From Aurantiochytrium sp. KH105 (lineage: Eukaryota; Sar; Bigyra; Thraustochytrida; Thraustochytriidae), in NCBI GenBank assembly GCA_003116975.1, contig BGKB01000009.1, positions 311,126 to 375,125 on the forward strand: a stretch of 64,000 nt of DNA, in the 5' to 3' direction. The translations under genes were made by a program, and so were the position numbers. The first letter of the stretch is position 1. Each line of letters starts with the position of its first letter. Positions 30,128 to 41,405 of the stretch are shown piece by piece. The notes below the pieces were generated by a model, which was not told the origin of the DNA, searched no databases, and saw nothing but the letters and a program-made list of their open reading frames with translations.

Positions 30128-30181
30128 GCAGCAGCAGCAGCAGCAGCAGCTGCTCCGATCGATCGATCGATCGATCGATCG
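30128..30181. repeat. (CAG)n followed by (GATC)n
   Basis: About eight CAG units end at 30150, then a self-complementary GATC array runs from 30156 to 30181. Both are hairpin-prone. Confidence 0.88.
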
Positions 30182-30211
30182 CGCGCTTGAGACGGGGAAG
30201 CTTCCTCCCCG

Positions 30212-30246
30212 TCGTTCGTTCGTTCGTTCGTTCGTTCGTTCGTTCC
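30212..30246. repeat. (GTTC)n tetranucleotide array
   Basis: About nine GTTC units; a shorter array of the same unit lies at 32325-32345. Confidence 0.88.
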
Positions 30247-31054
30247 TCCGGTCGCCCGTTTGATCGTGCGGACAACCGTTCGCAGCCGCCAGCCTCCGGC
30301 AAGAGGCATCGCTGTACTGCGCTGCGCCCGCTCTGGAGGAGAGGCGCGCCTCGTGGCAGAGGCTGACGCCGCACCGCCAAGGGAAGCCTTTTCGCGCGGT
30401 CTCCTTTTTTTGAGCAGTGGGCCCTAGCGACGATATATCGAAGACTAAGCGTTCTCCCTCAGTAGGACCCTCACTTCCCACATCATCCGAACGCTCTTGC
30501 CTTCGCGACTTCCTCAGAAGTCTGGTAAGAAATTGACATCCTTTATATATTATAGATGAGAAACAAGACCCGGCGCAGAGCTGAGCGTCAGGGGACCTCG
30601 GTGCGAATTTGCGGAGTAGACAGCAGCGCGCAGTCCCGGCGCTGCTGTTCCTTTTTTTTTTCTTTTCTTATCTTGTTGTCCTCTCCATTGTTCTCTTGTT
30701 TGCTGCTTTTTACAGGCTATTCGCACTGCGCGCATACTCGCTGCCGCTGCCGCCACCGCTCGACTAAGTTGCAGCACGCGCACGCGGACGGCGCCGCGAG
30801 GCCGCTTCGTTCCTTCGGAAAATCGTGACGACGCGGCGAAGGAGGAGGAGCGCGAGCAGGGTTGGAGCGATCCTCCTTCCCCTTCGTCCGGTGCAGCAGC
30901 AGCCACAGCAGCAGGAGGGAGGCCGGGCCGCGGCCCGCGTGCCGCAGCCGCTGCCGTTGGCTGTGTGCTGCAGCGGCCGAACAGACGAGACGAGACGACG
31001 GAAACGAAAGAGCTGGAGTGGCTGCTGCGGTTTACAGCCAACTTGGCCGTGCCA

Positions 31055-31093
31055 GCGACCAACCGACCGACCGACTGACCGACCGACTGACCA
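31055..31093. repeat. (GACC/GACT)n array
   Basis: About nine alternating GACC, GACT and AACC units. Confidence 0.8.
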
Positions 31094-31147
31094 ACAGACA
31101 GTCCGCGCGGAAGCCGATCGAGGGATTCTTCGTCGCGTCGCTTCGGT

Positions 31148-31184
31148 CGCATCGCATCGCATCGCATCGCATCGCATCGCATCG
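31148..31184. repeat. (GCATC)n pentanucleotide array
   Basis: Seven perfect GCATC (ATCGC) units. Confidence 0.9.
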
Positions 31185-32195
31185 ACCGATCTGCTTCCGA
31201 AGCACAGTTCGTTAGTTAGCCTTATCTTTGCACGCTTTTATTGGCACGAGCTTTTCACGGATCGACGTGGTGCGGCGGGACGGGATGCAGCGCGACTCGT
31301 CACTGTTCCCGTCGCTGAGCAGCCAGCCGACCGCTTACTTGCTTGCTTGCTGTTGCTTGCTCGCTTACTTGCTCAGGTGGGACGAGGCAGCAAAAGTTGC
31401 CGCGATTCCGACTCCAAAAGGGCCAAGGCGCGCGTACGTGCAAGCGGGTCCGAATAAAGAGGCGAAAGGAAGCCAAGACGAGCCATACACGGCAGCCGGC
31501 GCCTTCGGCCAGCTCCAGGTCAAGTCTCATTTTGTCTCATCTCGTCTCGTTTCATCTCGTCTCGTTGTCGCGGCTCCGGCGACTCATGGCCGGCCACCAA
31601 CAGCAACTAGCTGCATCGCCTCGCCGCCGAGCGTCGCGCGTGCGCCGCTGAGCGCAGTTGCGGGCGTAAAGCGGGACCCGATTGGCGGCGCCGGAGGAAG
31701 GCACGGGAGGCCAGGCGGGCGCCAGCCGTGTGGCCTCCAGAAGAAGAATTTCGCACGTCAAAGCGGGCAGCAGAGCGGGCAGGGTTTCACGCTTGGGGAT
31801 GCAGGCGCATGACTGAGGCCCCGCTGGCTCCAAAGGTTAAGGGCCATTCATGCGATAGGTCATCTTGATCGCCCCTTCCAGCCTGCCACGACGGCTCAGT
31901 CCTCCTCCATCGACGCCGGCCCGCAGCCAATCAATCATCTGTCGCGCCGACGGATGGACGCAGGCAGCGAGCTCGGCTGCTGACTGCCGGCTGCAGCTGG
32001 CTGCTGCTGCAACTGCGATGCGACGCGGCAAGGTCCATGCGATGCGATAGGACCCGACACTCGGGGGACGACTGCGAGTTGGGAGCGGAGCTGGCACGGC
32101 GCTCCCCGGCTCTGAACCGCAGATCCCGCAGCGGACCACCAGCCAGTCAATCCTAGTTAGGAGCAGTGGGGCCACAGTAGAAACTGCGAGCCGAG

Positions 32196-32247
<52 letters not shown>

Positions 32248-32249
32248 TC
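32196..32249. repeat. (CTTT)n tetranucleotide array
   Basis: About thirteen CTTT units, continuing into a T-rich stretch to about 32278. Confidence 0.9.
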
Positions 32250-33385
32250 ATTTTTTCATTTTTCTTCTTTTTCTTTCTGGCTCTCTCTCTCTGTCTGTAG
32301 CAGCTGCAACACGCCTTTCGATCGTTCGTTCGTTCGTTCGTTCATTCAATCTTGCCCTCTCGCTCTCGCTCCGATCCTGCGTCCCTCCGGGCGGCCCCGT
32401 TCGCTGCCAGGACTGCGCTCGCTGCCGCCGCTACTGTGGCCGTCGCGAGGAAGCGAAGAAGTGGACGCGACGCGGGCGGCACGAGTATAGTATACCGCAG
32501 GTGGTAGTTAGGATAGAGGGCGTGAGAGGAATTTGAAAAGTGGACCTTGCGCAGGATGCCGCAGCGGCCACCGCTGCCCCCCCGAGCCATTCCATTCCAT
32601 TCAAATGCCATTCATTCCACTTCTATAAATTCAAAACACGCCATGCCGTATACCACGCCTCGTGGCGCCACGACGTTGCGCGAACTCGCCTCCAGGCCTC
32701 GCTTCCTTGCGTCTCCACGTGACGGCCGCTCCGGAGCGAGATCGAGGCTGTCGTCCCCCTCACTTCGCGCATGTCTGTCAGGTCACCTGCGATCGACGCG
32801 ACGGCGAGACGAGTTCGCTGCTGCGCGCCACGCATATGATATCACCATGACATGCATACGTGCGCGCGGCCAGCACCCATGCCGCCGCCAGGGGCAGGAT
32901 AAATACCTGTGGCAGTGGACACCCCGCGCCTTGTACCGCGCGCAGCAGCAGCAGCAGAGGCTGCAGCGAAGCGGCGCGTCCTCTGAGGAGGATCCGAAGG
33001 AAGAGGAAATAACAACTTGAACTTGAAGGAAGGAGGGAGAAAAGAGCGGATGTCGCGTGCCGCGCCACGCGCGTCTCGACCAGAGAAAAAGAAGGGCGAC
33101 AGACGCGAGGAGCGGGACGCCCCGGTCTCCTTGTCGCGGAGCGTGTCTTGAAAAGCCCATACCGCCGCTGCAGCGGCCGGCCTCGTGACGTGCTGCATCG
33201 CGGCGGGCGCGAGCATCTTGCGAGGAAGCGAGCGGCAGACAGTCGTGCGACGGGCTGCCCGATAGCGCGCGCACGTCGGTTGGTCAACCGGTATGCATGC
33301 ACCCTGCGATAATGCGGCCATGTTGGCCGCACATACCGCAACGAAAAACTGGGAACTCGACTGGGTGTGTAAGGTGGCACGCGCG

Positions 33386-33735
33386 GCGCAAGCTTGGCGG
33401 CGACAAGGCGAAGAAATTGGCTCGCGGCGCGACGCGAGGCGACGCGACGCAATTTGACTTGGAGTTGCAACTGGGAAAAATGAGCAAGCCGTGCCGCGCT
33501 GCGGGTTTGGCGGGGCCGGGATGCCACTCGAAGACCGACCATGATGCTTCCCTTGCGCGTGTTCTGCCCCCTGGCCGCTTCCGCGCGAGTTTGGCGGCAA
33601 CAAGGCGAAAACATTGCGCGGCCCGACGCGGCCCGCCGCCGATGCAACCCAACGCAACTCGACTCGGACTCGGAGCTGCAAATAAATAAAAAGAGCGGAC
33701 CGCGCTGCGGGTTTGGCGGGGATCCGAACGCCGCT
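33386..33735. repeat. Diverged ~200-bp tandem duplication
   Basis: Unit 1 begins at 33386 and unit 2 at 33583. Both contain GTTTGGCGG or CTTGGCGGC starts, an ACAAGGCGA segment, a CAACTC/AACTTG middle and the shared GCGCTGCGGGTTTGGCGGGG block (about 33496 and 33702). The spacing varies between 197 and 206 bp, so indels have accumulated. Confidence 0.7.
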
Positions 33736-33895
33736 TGTGGACCGTTTTGGCTGGCCTCGCTGGCGCACACTTGCATTGCTCGTTCGCGAACGATCTTGCG
33801 CTTAGCTCGCAATGAACTTGAGTGAAGACGGGGCTGAAAGATTCGAGAAGATTGCATTTTATGATGTTTAACTTTGAAGGTGATCTCTTTGGAGC

Positions 33896-33953
33896 ACCGA
33901 GGACAGCAGCAGGCTAGACGAATACCTGACAAAAGTTTGAGACACACGACGCT
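33896..33953 (-). other. Conserved 3' UTR segment of GltS paralogue 2
   Basis: The 58 bp after the stop match the segment after the stop of GltS paralogue 3 (41343-41405) almost completely. This marks the 3' edge of the duplicated block. Confidence 0.75.
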
Positions 33954-35516
33954 TTAGTTGTCGATGACATCGTAAGCGGGGTTGAAGCCGCGACGGAACA
34001 TCGGGCCCTCCTTGTTCTTGCGCAGAACGAGGAACCAGACGCCAAAGAAGAACGCCATCACACCAGCAGAGAGACCAACGACGGCCCAGTTGCCGACAGA
34101 GGCAATGAGCGGGAGCGCGAGCGAGGTCCACACGCCACCACCAAGGAAGGGCTCAGTCACGAGCTGCTTGGCAGCAAAAGCCTCGGCAGCAGGCGTCTCG
34201 TACTCGGGGTCCACAATGCGCAAAAGCATGAGACCAATCGAGGTGGTCGCGGTACTGGTGCCAAACTCCGGAAGAGCACGCTCAACCCAGAAGTCCGGAA
34301 GCATGAGCGGCGCGATGAAGAAGAAGCAGATGAGCTGCCAGCCGAGAATGGCAAAGAGAACAATCATGAGGGGGCCAACGTTGTCAGCGACGACAGCAAG
34401 GTTGGTCGTGGCGACGGCAGTGAGCACGAGCACATCGAGCGAGAAGCCGGAGATGCGCTCCATCATGCCGCGGTCCAGAGGCGAGTCCGTGCAGTACTTG
34501 TCGACAAGGATCTGGATGACAAGACCCCAGAGAAGGCACATGGGGAAAAGCGGGAAGCCGGAAAAGAAGGCGTACTCAACGAGCCAGTCGTCGAGGGTCT
34601 CGAGGGCGATAAGAATGCGCTTGGTCCAGTACGAGAGGAACAGCACGACGCCAATGTACGCCATGTGCAGGGCGAGGGTCTCGACGGCATCGTTGGAAAC
34701 GGTAAGGTAGGCGCCAGGGACGCGCTTGGCCATGGGGATGATCGCCTTCTCGGTCCAGGGGCGCACCTCAAAGCCGTGCTGGGCGGGAACACCAGGGACG
34801 TTGTCAACATCGGACATCGGGTTGGCCTGCTCCTTGGAGTACGAGTCAACGGTGCCGTTCTCAGCATCCTCGGCCTCCTTGAGCAGAAGGGACATGCGGG
34901 TCCAGCCAAAGTAGTTGGCAACGTTGCACAGAATGGTACCGACAATGACACCAAAGAGGATACCGATGGTGGCGGCAGTGATACCGAGATCGCCACCCTC
35001 CGGGAAGCCGAGCGCAGCGTACGAGGCAGTCACGCCAGCAGCCGTACCGTGGCCACCCTGGGTACCAACGGGGCCGAGGGAGCCAAAGAGAGGGTGAGTG
35101 CCAAAGGCAGGGATGAAGAGGATTCCGGTGAGCAAGCAAGCCCAGAACCAGTTGCCCCATGCGATCACCCAGCCGTAGGCGATCTGAGGGGCAGCAGTAT
35201 CCCAAATGTCGCGGGCGTTGGGCACGGTCTTGCCCATGAAGAGGGTGGCAAAGACGATGTTGATGAGGAATCCAGGCATGTTGCCCCAGCCAGAGATGAA
35301 GTCGCTTTCAATCACAGTCGTTGCGTCGTCGTCGAGGGTGCACATTTGCACAAAGAAGAGGGCAAGGAGACCGCCAATGAGAGAGGCCGGCAGCATAAGC
35401 TTACGCGTGCAGGCGAGGTGCTCGCGGATGACATGGCCAATGTACATGAAGACAAAGAGGAGCGAGAAGGACGAGACTCGCGCCATGCTGCCTCCGAGAG
35501 CAAAGTCGGTCGCCAT
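33954..35516 (-). CDS. GltS-type sodium/glutamate symporter, paralogue 2
   Basis: The 520-aa protein has the same architecture as paralogue 1 but a shorter central loop (about residues 207-260). Landmarks are LPASLIGGLLAL (42-53), GTQGGHGTAA (151-160) and the second-repeat loop FGTSTATTSIGL. It differs from paralogue 3 at about 19 residues by eye, or roughly 96% identity. Several differences lie in the central loop and none in the two re-entrant motifs. The start is an ATG followed by ATDFALGGS, as in paralogue 3. Its 5' flank is also duplicated, so both copies should share regulation. Plasma-membrane amino-acid uptake is inferred from the family. Confidence 0.82.
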   Translation of the reverse strand: MATDFALGGSMARVSSFSLLFVFMYIGHVIREHLACTRKLMLPASLIGGLLALFFVQMCTLDDDATTVIESDFISGWGNMPGFLINIVFATLFMGKTVPNARDIWDTAAPQIAYGWVIAWGNWFWACLLTGILFIPAFGTHPLFGSLGPVGTQGGHGTAAGVTASYAALGFPEGGDLGITAATIGILFGVIVGTILCNVANYFGWTRMSLLLKEAEDAENGTVDSYSKEQANPMSDVDNVPGVPAQHGFEVRPWTEKAIIPMAKRVPGAYLTVSNDAVETLALHMAYIGVVLFLSYWTKRILIALETLDDWLVEYAFFSGFPLFPMCLLWGLVIQILVDKYCTDSPLDRGMMERISGFSLDVLVLTAVATTNLAVVADNVGPLMIVLFAILGWQLICFFFIAPLMLPDFWVERALPEFGTSTATTSIGLMLLRIVDPEYETPAAEAFAAKQLVTEPFLGGGVWTSLALPLIASVGNWAVVGLSAGVMAFFFGVWFLVLRKNKEGPMFRRGFNPAYDVIDN

Positions 35517-35613
35517 GGTCTTGAGAAGCTTTAGAAGCTTTCCTTGAAGTTCTTGCTTGTTCTTGTTGCTTGTTGCTTGTCTTGTTCTTTTGTTGCCAAG
35601 TTGAGGTCTCGGC

Positions 35614-35671
35614 GGAGTTGCGGATCTGCTGCCAGCCCGATCGCGCCGGCCGAGGTCCGCCGTCCCCTATT
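35614..35671 (-). promoter_or_regulatory. Conserved 5' block, GltS paralogue 2
   Basis: This 58-bp block lies 98 bp upstream of the ATG. It is matched by an equally long block upstream of paralogue 3 (43028-43085) with about five differences, while the sequence on either side has diverged much more. It contains a GATCGCG core and two GATC/GGTCCGC-like arms. A core promoter or transcription-start element is likely but unproven. Confidence 0.55.
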
Positions 35672-36230
35672 AAAGCAAGAGACCCATGCTACATCCCTTA
35701 TCTTTCAAGGCTAAAGATTTTTAGCCCGCAAAGGCGATGCTAGCGGTAGCTACGAATTTGCGTAAGACTCTATTTTTTTCCCTCTCTCCTTCGAGCAAGG
35801 CACAGAGACGGGCTGCGTTGTCATTATTTTCGATCCGCACCGCTCAGAGTGTTCGCTCGCTCATTCACTAACTCACTCACTCGCCCACGCGCAGGGATGC
35901 AACTGCGCTTTTGTCCCGTCCGTGCGGTCCTATCCTCAAGTGCACCCAAGAAAGCGCCAAAGCGCTGGAAGCAACGAGCCCGCTTGCCCTCTTGGACATT
36001 CCCTCTGGCTGGTGTTGTACGAAACACGGTCGAGCATACTGCGTCCCTTGCCCGTCTGCGCCAATTCTCCACACCTCGCACACTGAGCAGGCAGCGCTCC
36101 TTCTCTCGCTAATGGCAAGCCGTGCACCGTGCACGGTTGGACGAATCCGTGCGCGCGCGCGCGCTCTATTTCTTGCGCGCGCGGTCCATTCTCCAGGGCG
36201 GGCTAGCTAGCTGGCTCGCTCGCTACATCT

Positions 36231-36259
36231 AGCGAGCGAGCGAGCGAGCGAGCGAGCGA
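36231..36259. repeat. (GAGC)n tetranucleotide array
   Basis: Seven perfect GAGC (AGCG) units. Confidence 0.9.
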
Positions 36260-36815
36260 AATGTCGACGCGGCAAGGCGTCGCGGCACGGCGTTGTGGCA
36301 ACCGCGGGGCGCGCGCGGCTGCGGCTGCGTCGCGCGCTTGGATTTTGCCGCACGGGGAGGAAGGAAGGAGGCCTGAGTTGTCGCGCGCCCGAATTGCGTC
36401 TCCACTCGCAGCGAGGAGCACGCGACGGATACGAGCACGCGGCTGGGAGTTGACCCGAGGATGCTCGGACGCACGGGGCGACCCTCTGCCCTCCTTTCTC
36501 CCCGTGCGAGCATGCGAGCGAGCGCGAGCGACGGCGGGCGAGGAGCCCGAACACGCACCGCACGCACGCAAGCATGCATGACGCTCGCACGCGCCCACCC
36601 TCGCGCGTCCGGTCCTCGCGACGAGGCCGCACCCACCGAGCACCCGCCCACCTTTCCTCGCCCCGGGGCCGGGCGCGCGCAGGCGGGCGCGAGCGCGAGC
36701 GAGCCTGGCAAGCGAGCACGCGAGCGGATAGGGCCGGGCGCGCGCCCTTTTTGCCCGTGCATGCACGCGCGCCCATATTCGCGCAGCCGGGATCCGTTGG
36801 ACATGCACGCGCTGC

Positions 36816-36852
36816 GCTCTGCTCTGCTCTGCTCTGCTCTGCTCTGCTCTGC
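36816..36852. repeat. (CTCTG)n pentanucleotide array
   Basis: About seven CTCTG units; same unit as the array at 12521-12553. Confidence 0.9.
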
Positions 36853-37851
36853 TTAGCACGGTCTGCAAGGCAGAAGACGGACGAAGAAGAGACGACGGAG
36901 AAGACGACGGAGAAGATGAAGGAGACGGAGACGGAGACGGAGACGGACGAGCTCGAGGGGACGAAGTCGAGAGGGCGGCGAGGAGGAGGGGCCGTAGTCG
37001 CCAGAAAGTGGACCCGGTCGACGCGCGGGGGCGCGGCCCGGCCTCGTGCGCCGCGGGCCGCGCGGCGCGCGCGCAGCGGGCGGCCCGGGAGGAGGCCATC
37101 GCGCGGGCCGCGGGCCTGCCCTTGGCTTGGCCTGGCCTGGTCTGCGCTGCTCTCGGCAAAGAGGGCGCAGCAGTGCGGGCGCAGGCGGGAGGGTGGAAGA
37201 GGCTGCGCGCGTAGGGTCCGGCAGCAGCTGCGAGCGGCGGTGCGCCGCGCAAGGGCTCAGGGTCGCGGCGACGAGAAGCCTTCGTTGGAGCAAAGCTGGA
37301 CCAGTTCTTGCGAGACACACACCCACATAAGATACCGGCTGTGGGCGCGCCTTGAGAGAGTGAGTATAGGCTTGCTTTCTTGAATGAATGCTGGTCAGCT
37401 TGCCATCGCTCGTTGTTAGCTTGCCGTAGCTTGCCATGCGCATGCAGGCAAGCTCGCCATATGGTGGCGGAGGCTGCGCTCGCGGTCGCCATCCATTGAT
37501 CCATTGATACGCGTCGCGCCCTCCTCCTTCGCGCCCTCCTCCTTCGTGTTGATGCGATGCCCCGTGTCTTGACTGATATGATGATAACTTGTGCCTGGTT
37601 GCCGTGTGCTTGCTCACAGTCAATCAAGTAAACCTTCCGTCGCGCCGCGACGCAATGGGACGCGCGCCAGGAAATGGGCCTCGTACGCCAGCAAATGATG
37701 CAGCGCGCGTGTTTTCCTGAAAGCCCGGAGAAAAAGCCGCGGTGTCTCGCGAGGCGCACGCCGCTCGATCCTACTCGAGCGCTCGCGGTCTCAGATCGTG
37801 CCGAGCAAACACGACGAAGAGCAGCCAGGCTGCGGCTTCCGTTGCGGGTTG

Positions 37852-37886
37852 GCGAGCAGGAGCAGGAGCAGGAGCAGGAGCAGTAG
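37852..37886. repeat. (GGAGCA)n hexanucleotide array
   Basis: About five AGCAGG-type units. Confidence 0.88.
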
Positions 37887-38125
37887 TAGCGCACGACACG
37901 AGCAGACGCAGCGAGCAGGCGCCGGAAAGTTGTGTGGCTGGCCGCGCGCTCGCTTCTTCCCGCAGAGCAAGGAGCGCACGCTCAGATTTTCGCGGACCGG
38001 ACCCACTTGCGTAGTTCTAGCAGACGTGGAAAGGAGAAGGAAGAAGGGATTAGCATAGGAGCAAGTGGCCCGGTCAGCCTCTTCGAAAATTGACTTGGAC
38101 TCAATGCGAGCATGACTGACAAAAC

Positions 38126-38153
38126 GACAGACAGACAGACAGACAGACAGACA
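38126..38153. repeat. (ACAG)n tetranucleotide array
   Basis: About seven ACAG units. Confidence 0.88.
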
Positions 38154-41100
38154 CAGGCAAGTAGACAGGCAAGTGGGCCAGTGTGAAATGCACAAGTCTT
38201 CGAGGCGCTACGAAGGACGGCCGATCCCTCTCTTGGGGTTACCACGAGATCACGCGCGCGCTCACTTAAGCCCAACACGAACGATCAATCGAGCCATCCT
38301 CTAGATGCGCAGAGTTCCCGTGCCGGCAACTGAGGCGAGGATGAGTGTTGGAGGCGGTCAATTGGGCCATTGTAAGACGCCATCAACACCAAGGGACGGA
38401 AATATTCATGACCTCGGCCTTCTTCCCATTGGCAGGACAGCCGCCAAGAGCCGTGTGTTCACGGAAGTGCGCACGCGACTTTCTGATCAAGGCGGCGACA
38501 TCCGCCGGCGGGACAAACCGCGCGTGCGCACGAAGTCCAGAGAGCACGAGTCCAGGCTATTATCTTTCCGCAATCAAGAGGAAAATTCAATGCGTCGTTC
38601 CAGACAAGCACGCGGCAAACCGGCCGCAGGTCGATTTATCGTGTCCTATTTCCCATCAAGCAACGGGGACGCAAGCGCACTTTGGCTCGCTGAGCGGTCA
38701 GGATCATTGTCACACGTACGCGTCGGCGATCGAGATCACATTCCTGACTACTCAATTTTGCACATGCGCAGAAGCTGGTTGCCAAATGCATCGCGCGCGC
38801 CAAGTGTGTTTTGGCCCACTCGGGCAATCGGTGTTCGTTCACCTCTCCAGGACGGCACGCCCACACAATGGCAAAAGATGGGCCGTGGCCCAAAATTGGG
38901 GGATGGGATGGGGGGTAGGCGGCTGCAAGACCCGTCGCTTCAAAAGCCGCCATCCTCCATGCTCCCACCCAAAGTCATCGTGGTTGCCAAAAGCCCACGC
39001 GACACAGGATAAGCCCACTACCTTGGTTGACGGGCAGCGCTGATCCATTTATTCACGTCCAAGCCCTTCGCGTTCTCGCCTGAGCGATTTGATTAATAGT
39101 AGCTCTCCGCGCCGCCAGCAAATCAGCGAGGTATTGCAAGCTCTCGCTATTGATCAATTGTGCAGAAAAGGGGCAGCCTTTAGAAATCTTACGCTTTGTT
39201 TGCTGTTCTCGATGGGCCAAGTTCTGCAAAGCACCATGTCGTGAGAATTGACTCTTGCCGACTTGACTTTAAGTTGTATGGCACTTTGCGAAACCTGTTG
39301 AGTCAAATGTTGCTGTCCTTGGCACTCTTGAATCCCGAACGGCACGCTGCACCTGCACAACTCCATGTTGCATTCATAACGGCGTTCCGCGCTTCCTGAG
39401 TTACCGCGCTTGCACCTCGTAAAGATGTGTCGATCGAGAAACCTTTTGAAAACCCTAAAATCTGGATTGGCTGAAGCTTCGTCTTCTCTCCAGAGACATC
39501 ATTATTGAAGGGCGCATGGCAGACGGTCATGCGATAAGAGACCCTGCGTTCTCCACATTCATTGCTCGAGGATGAAAACAAGCTATTCAAGCCAGGACGT
39601 TTTGATTTTGGGGGCACATTGGATACTTCAGGCGAGACATCTGGCAAGGATCATCGACATTCAACATGCACTTCTTTTCCAGAGGGTGCACCTCATCAAG
39701 TGGAGCAATGTTGTTGACGGTAGACCAGAAACGAACGGGAAGAAAAACCAGACTTGCTTGAACGTAAAAGAGACTTCGCTCCGGGGCTGACACGAGTCGG
39801 TGATGACGTTTGCCAGATTCTGTCGCTGCTACTCGGAGAGCTTGTTTGATAGTTGAGTATTCGGGTCCGCGGGCCTCCGGCAGCAATTTTGGTCGCAGCC
39901 TGGCTTGCTCGGCACAGTAGTCCCAGCACGGAGACCTGGTCCAGCTGATCTAGTTTGGTCCTGAACTCATTCATTCATTAATTTTTTAAAAATTAAAATC
40001 ATAAAAGGAGTTCATGTACACTGATAACGTCAGGATATATGTTGGGTTTGATGCCTGCGATTGCACCGGATGGGAGGCGATTGCATCAGTGGGCCTAGTT
40101 GATGCATTTGTGAACCAACTTACCTCCCGGCATTAGATTCGTTGCTGCGATCAAAAGCGAGAGGCTCTTTCCATTTGCAGCTTCTTAGCCGGATGATCTA
40201 TATCGCATCTAGTTTTGAAAGACGGATTGTGTTTTTCCACTGTTGTATACCGACATTGCTTGCGTAATCAAAGCGCATGGTGCTTCTCTGAACATTTCAG
40301 GGCCTGGCATGACCTAATGATGACAAGAACATGGCTGGCACCCCTACTGCAATCAACTCTCGTATTCAATTGATCCTGGAGAAAAGGATGCAGCACGCAT
40401 TCCTGATGCCTAGTGCACACCGTTGAAGAGCGTCTATGATTTTGCCAACCACATCAGTGCAAATCCTTTGGGATGTCACTTGCACGAGCTTTGGACTCGT
40501 CCAGCGCGAGCTTCTTCTCTATTTCCCAAGCTAAAAGATGAAGAACTGATGCTCTGCGCATTTCATTGAATATTCGAAAGAAAGACTTGGCCTTGTCCCT
40601 TCGTGCTTATCAAAGACTTGTGGGAAATGGAAATTACTCGAGCATACAGCAGCGCTACAGAAGCGGCAATATCAACCTGGCAACTATGGGAAGTCTCTTG
40701 TTTTCTTGCCGTGCCCAATACCGTCAAATCTTGGCAGCCACTAGCTCATGCGACATTAAGTGTAACAGCGTTCGCAACATAAACCAACACGGTCAAGAGA
40801 TTTGTGATCCCTACAAACCTCCAAGGTAGCGAGAACATCGAACACCATTAGCTAATCGGTTTATCCTGCCAGATCGAAACTAGCTCGGCGATCCTAGCAT
40901 ACGTAACCATACAGGCAGTCCATCTCCACTTGCAACTTCAACAAAGGCCTTCCCGTTGCACCGCGTGTCCAGCTTCTCGCAGGAATCATGACGCGACGCA
41001 AATCGCTGCTCTTGTTTCAAGAGAGCGAGCCGGCCTCGCAGTCAAACGCTTCTTCCTCCGTCCTTCCACAACCACGCAACCCAGTTTGTGCACTTCGACT

Positions 41101-41342
41101 TTGATCGACATGTATGTGACGGACTGAACGGCATGGCCGAAAACACAGCGAAGTCTAAGTGTGGGGTCGTCTGTGCCTTGTCCGCCTCGAGATTTTGCGG
41201 TTTAGCAAATAGTATGCAGGTCCGCAATGACAAGATCGACGTGGCCAAAAGGAGAAGTGAATGAGAATTCGATGCTGGCTTTCGACATGGACCCGGACCC
41301 GGAAAGTTTGATTGTGAGAATTGATTGGTAACTTTACTACAC

Positions 41343-41405
41343 TACCAAGAACAGCAGCAGGCTAGACGAATACCTGACAAAAGTTTGAGACACATACGAC
41401 GCTGT
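41343..41405 (-). other. Conserved 3' UTR segment of GltS paralogue 3
   Basis: Counterpart of 33896-33953; the 3' edge of the duplicated GltS block. Confidence 0.75.

Larger units (their letters stand above)
27912..33895. other. 6-kb GC-rich spacer with many simple repeats
   Basis: No convincing gene. Frames of 200-470 codons occur on both strands but consist of Arg/Ala/Ser/Pro-rich low-complexity sequence without domains. The region holds at least nine different microsatellites and a diverged ~200-bp tandem pair at 33386-33735. A spliced or noncoding RNA gene could hide here, but nothing in the sequence shows one. Confidence 0.55.
35517..41342. other. 5.8-kb spacer between GltS paralogues 2 and 3
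   Basis: The first ~550 bp is the 5' flank of paralogue 2. Then comes a GC-rich stretch (36.1-37.9 kb) with GAGC, CTCTG and GGAGCA arrays, and a more AT-rich stretch (39-41.3 kb) with only short ORFs. A plus-strand frame at 38305-39012 overlaps another open frame and has no domain. No gene supported. Confidence 0.55.

Noticed and set aside
32778-33947. 389-codon minus-strand frame
   Set aside because: It spans the ~200-bp noncoding tandem repeat and has an Arg/Ser/Ala composition without a domain.
36203-37894. 563-codon minus-strand frame
   Set aside because: Low-complexity Arg/Ala/Ser sequence across several microsatellites; no domain, and long frames overlap on both strands.
38305-39043. 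Two overlapping plus-strand frames of about 235 codons
   Set aside because: Neither shows a domain or hydrophobic periodicity. Two frames being open together suggests composition, not coding.
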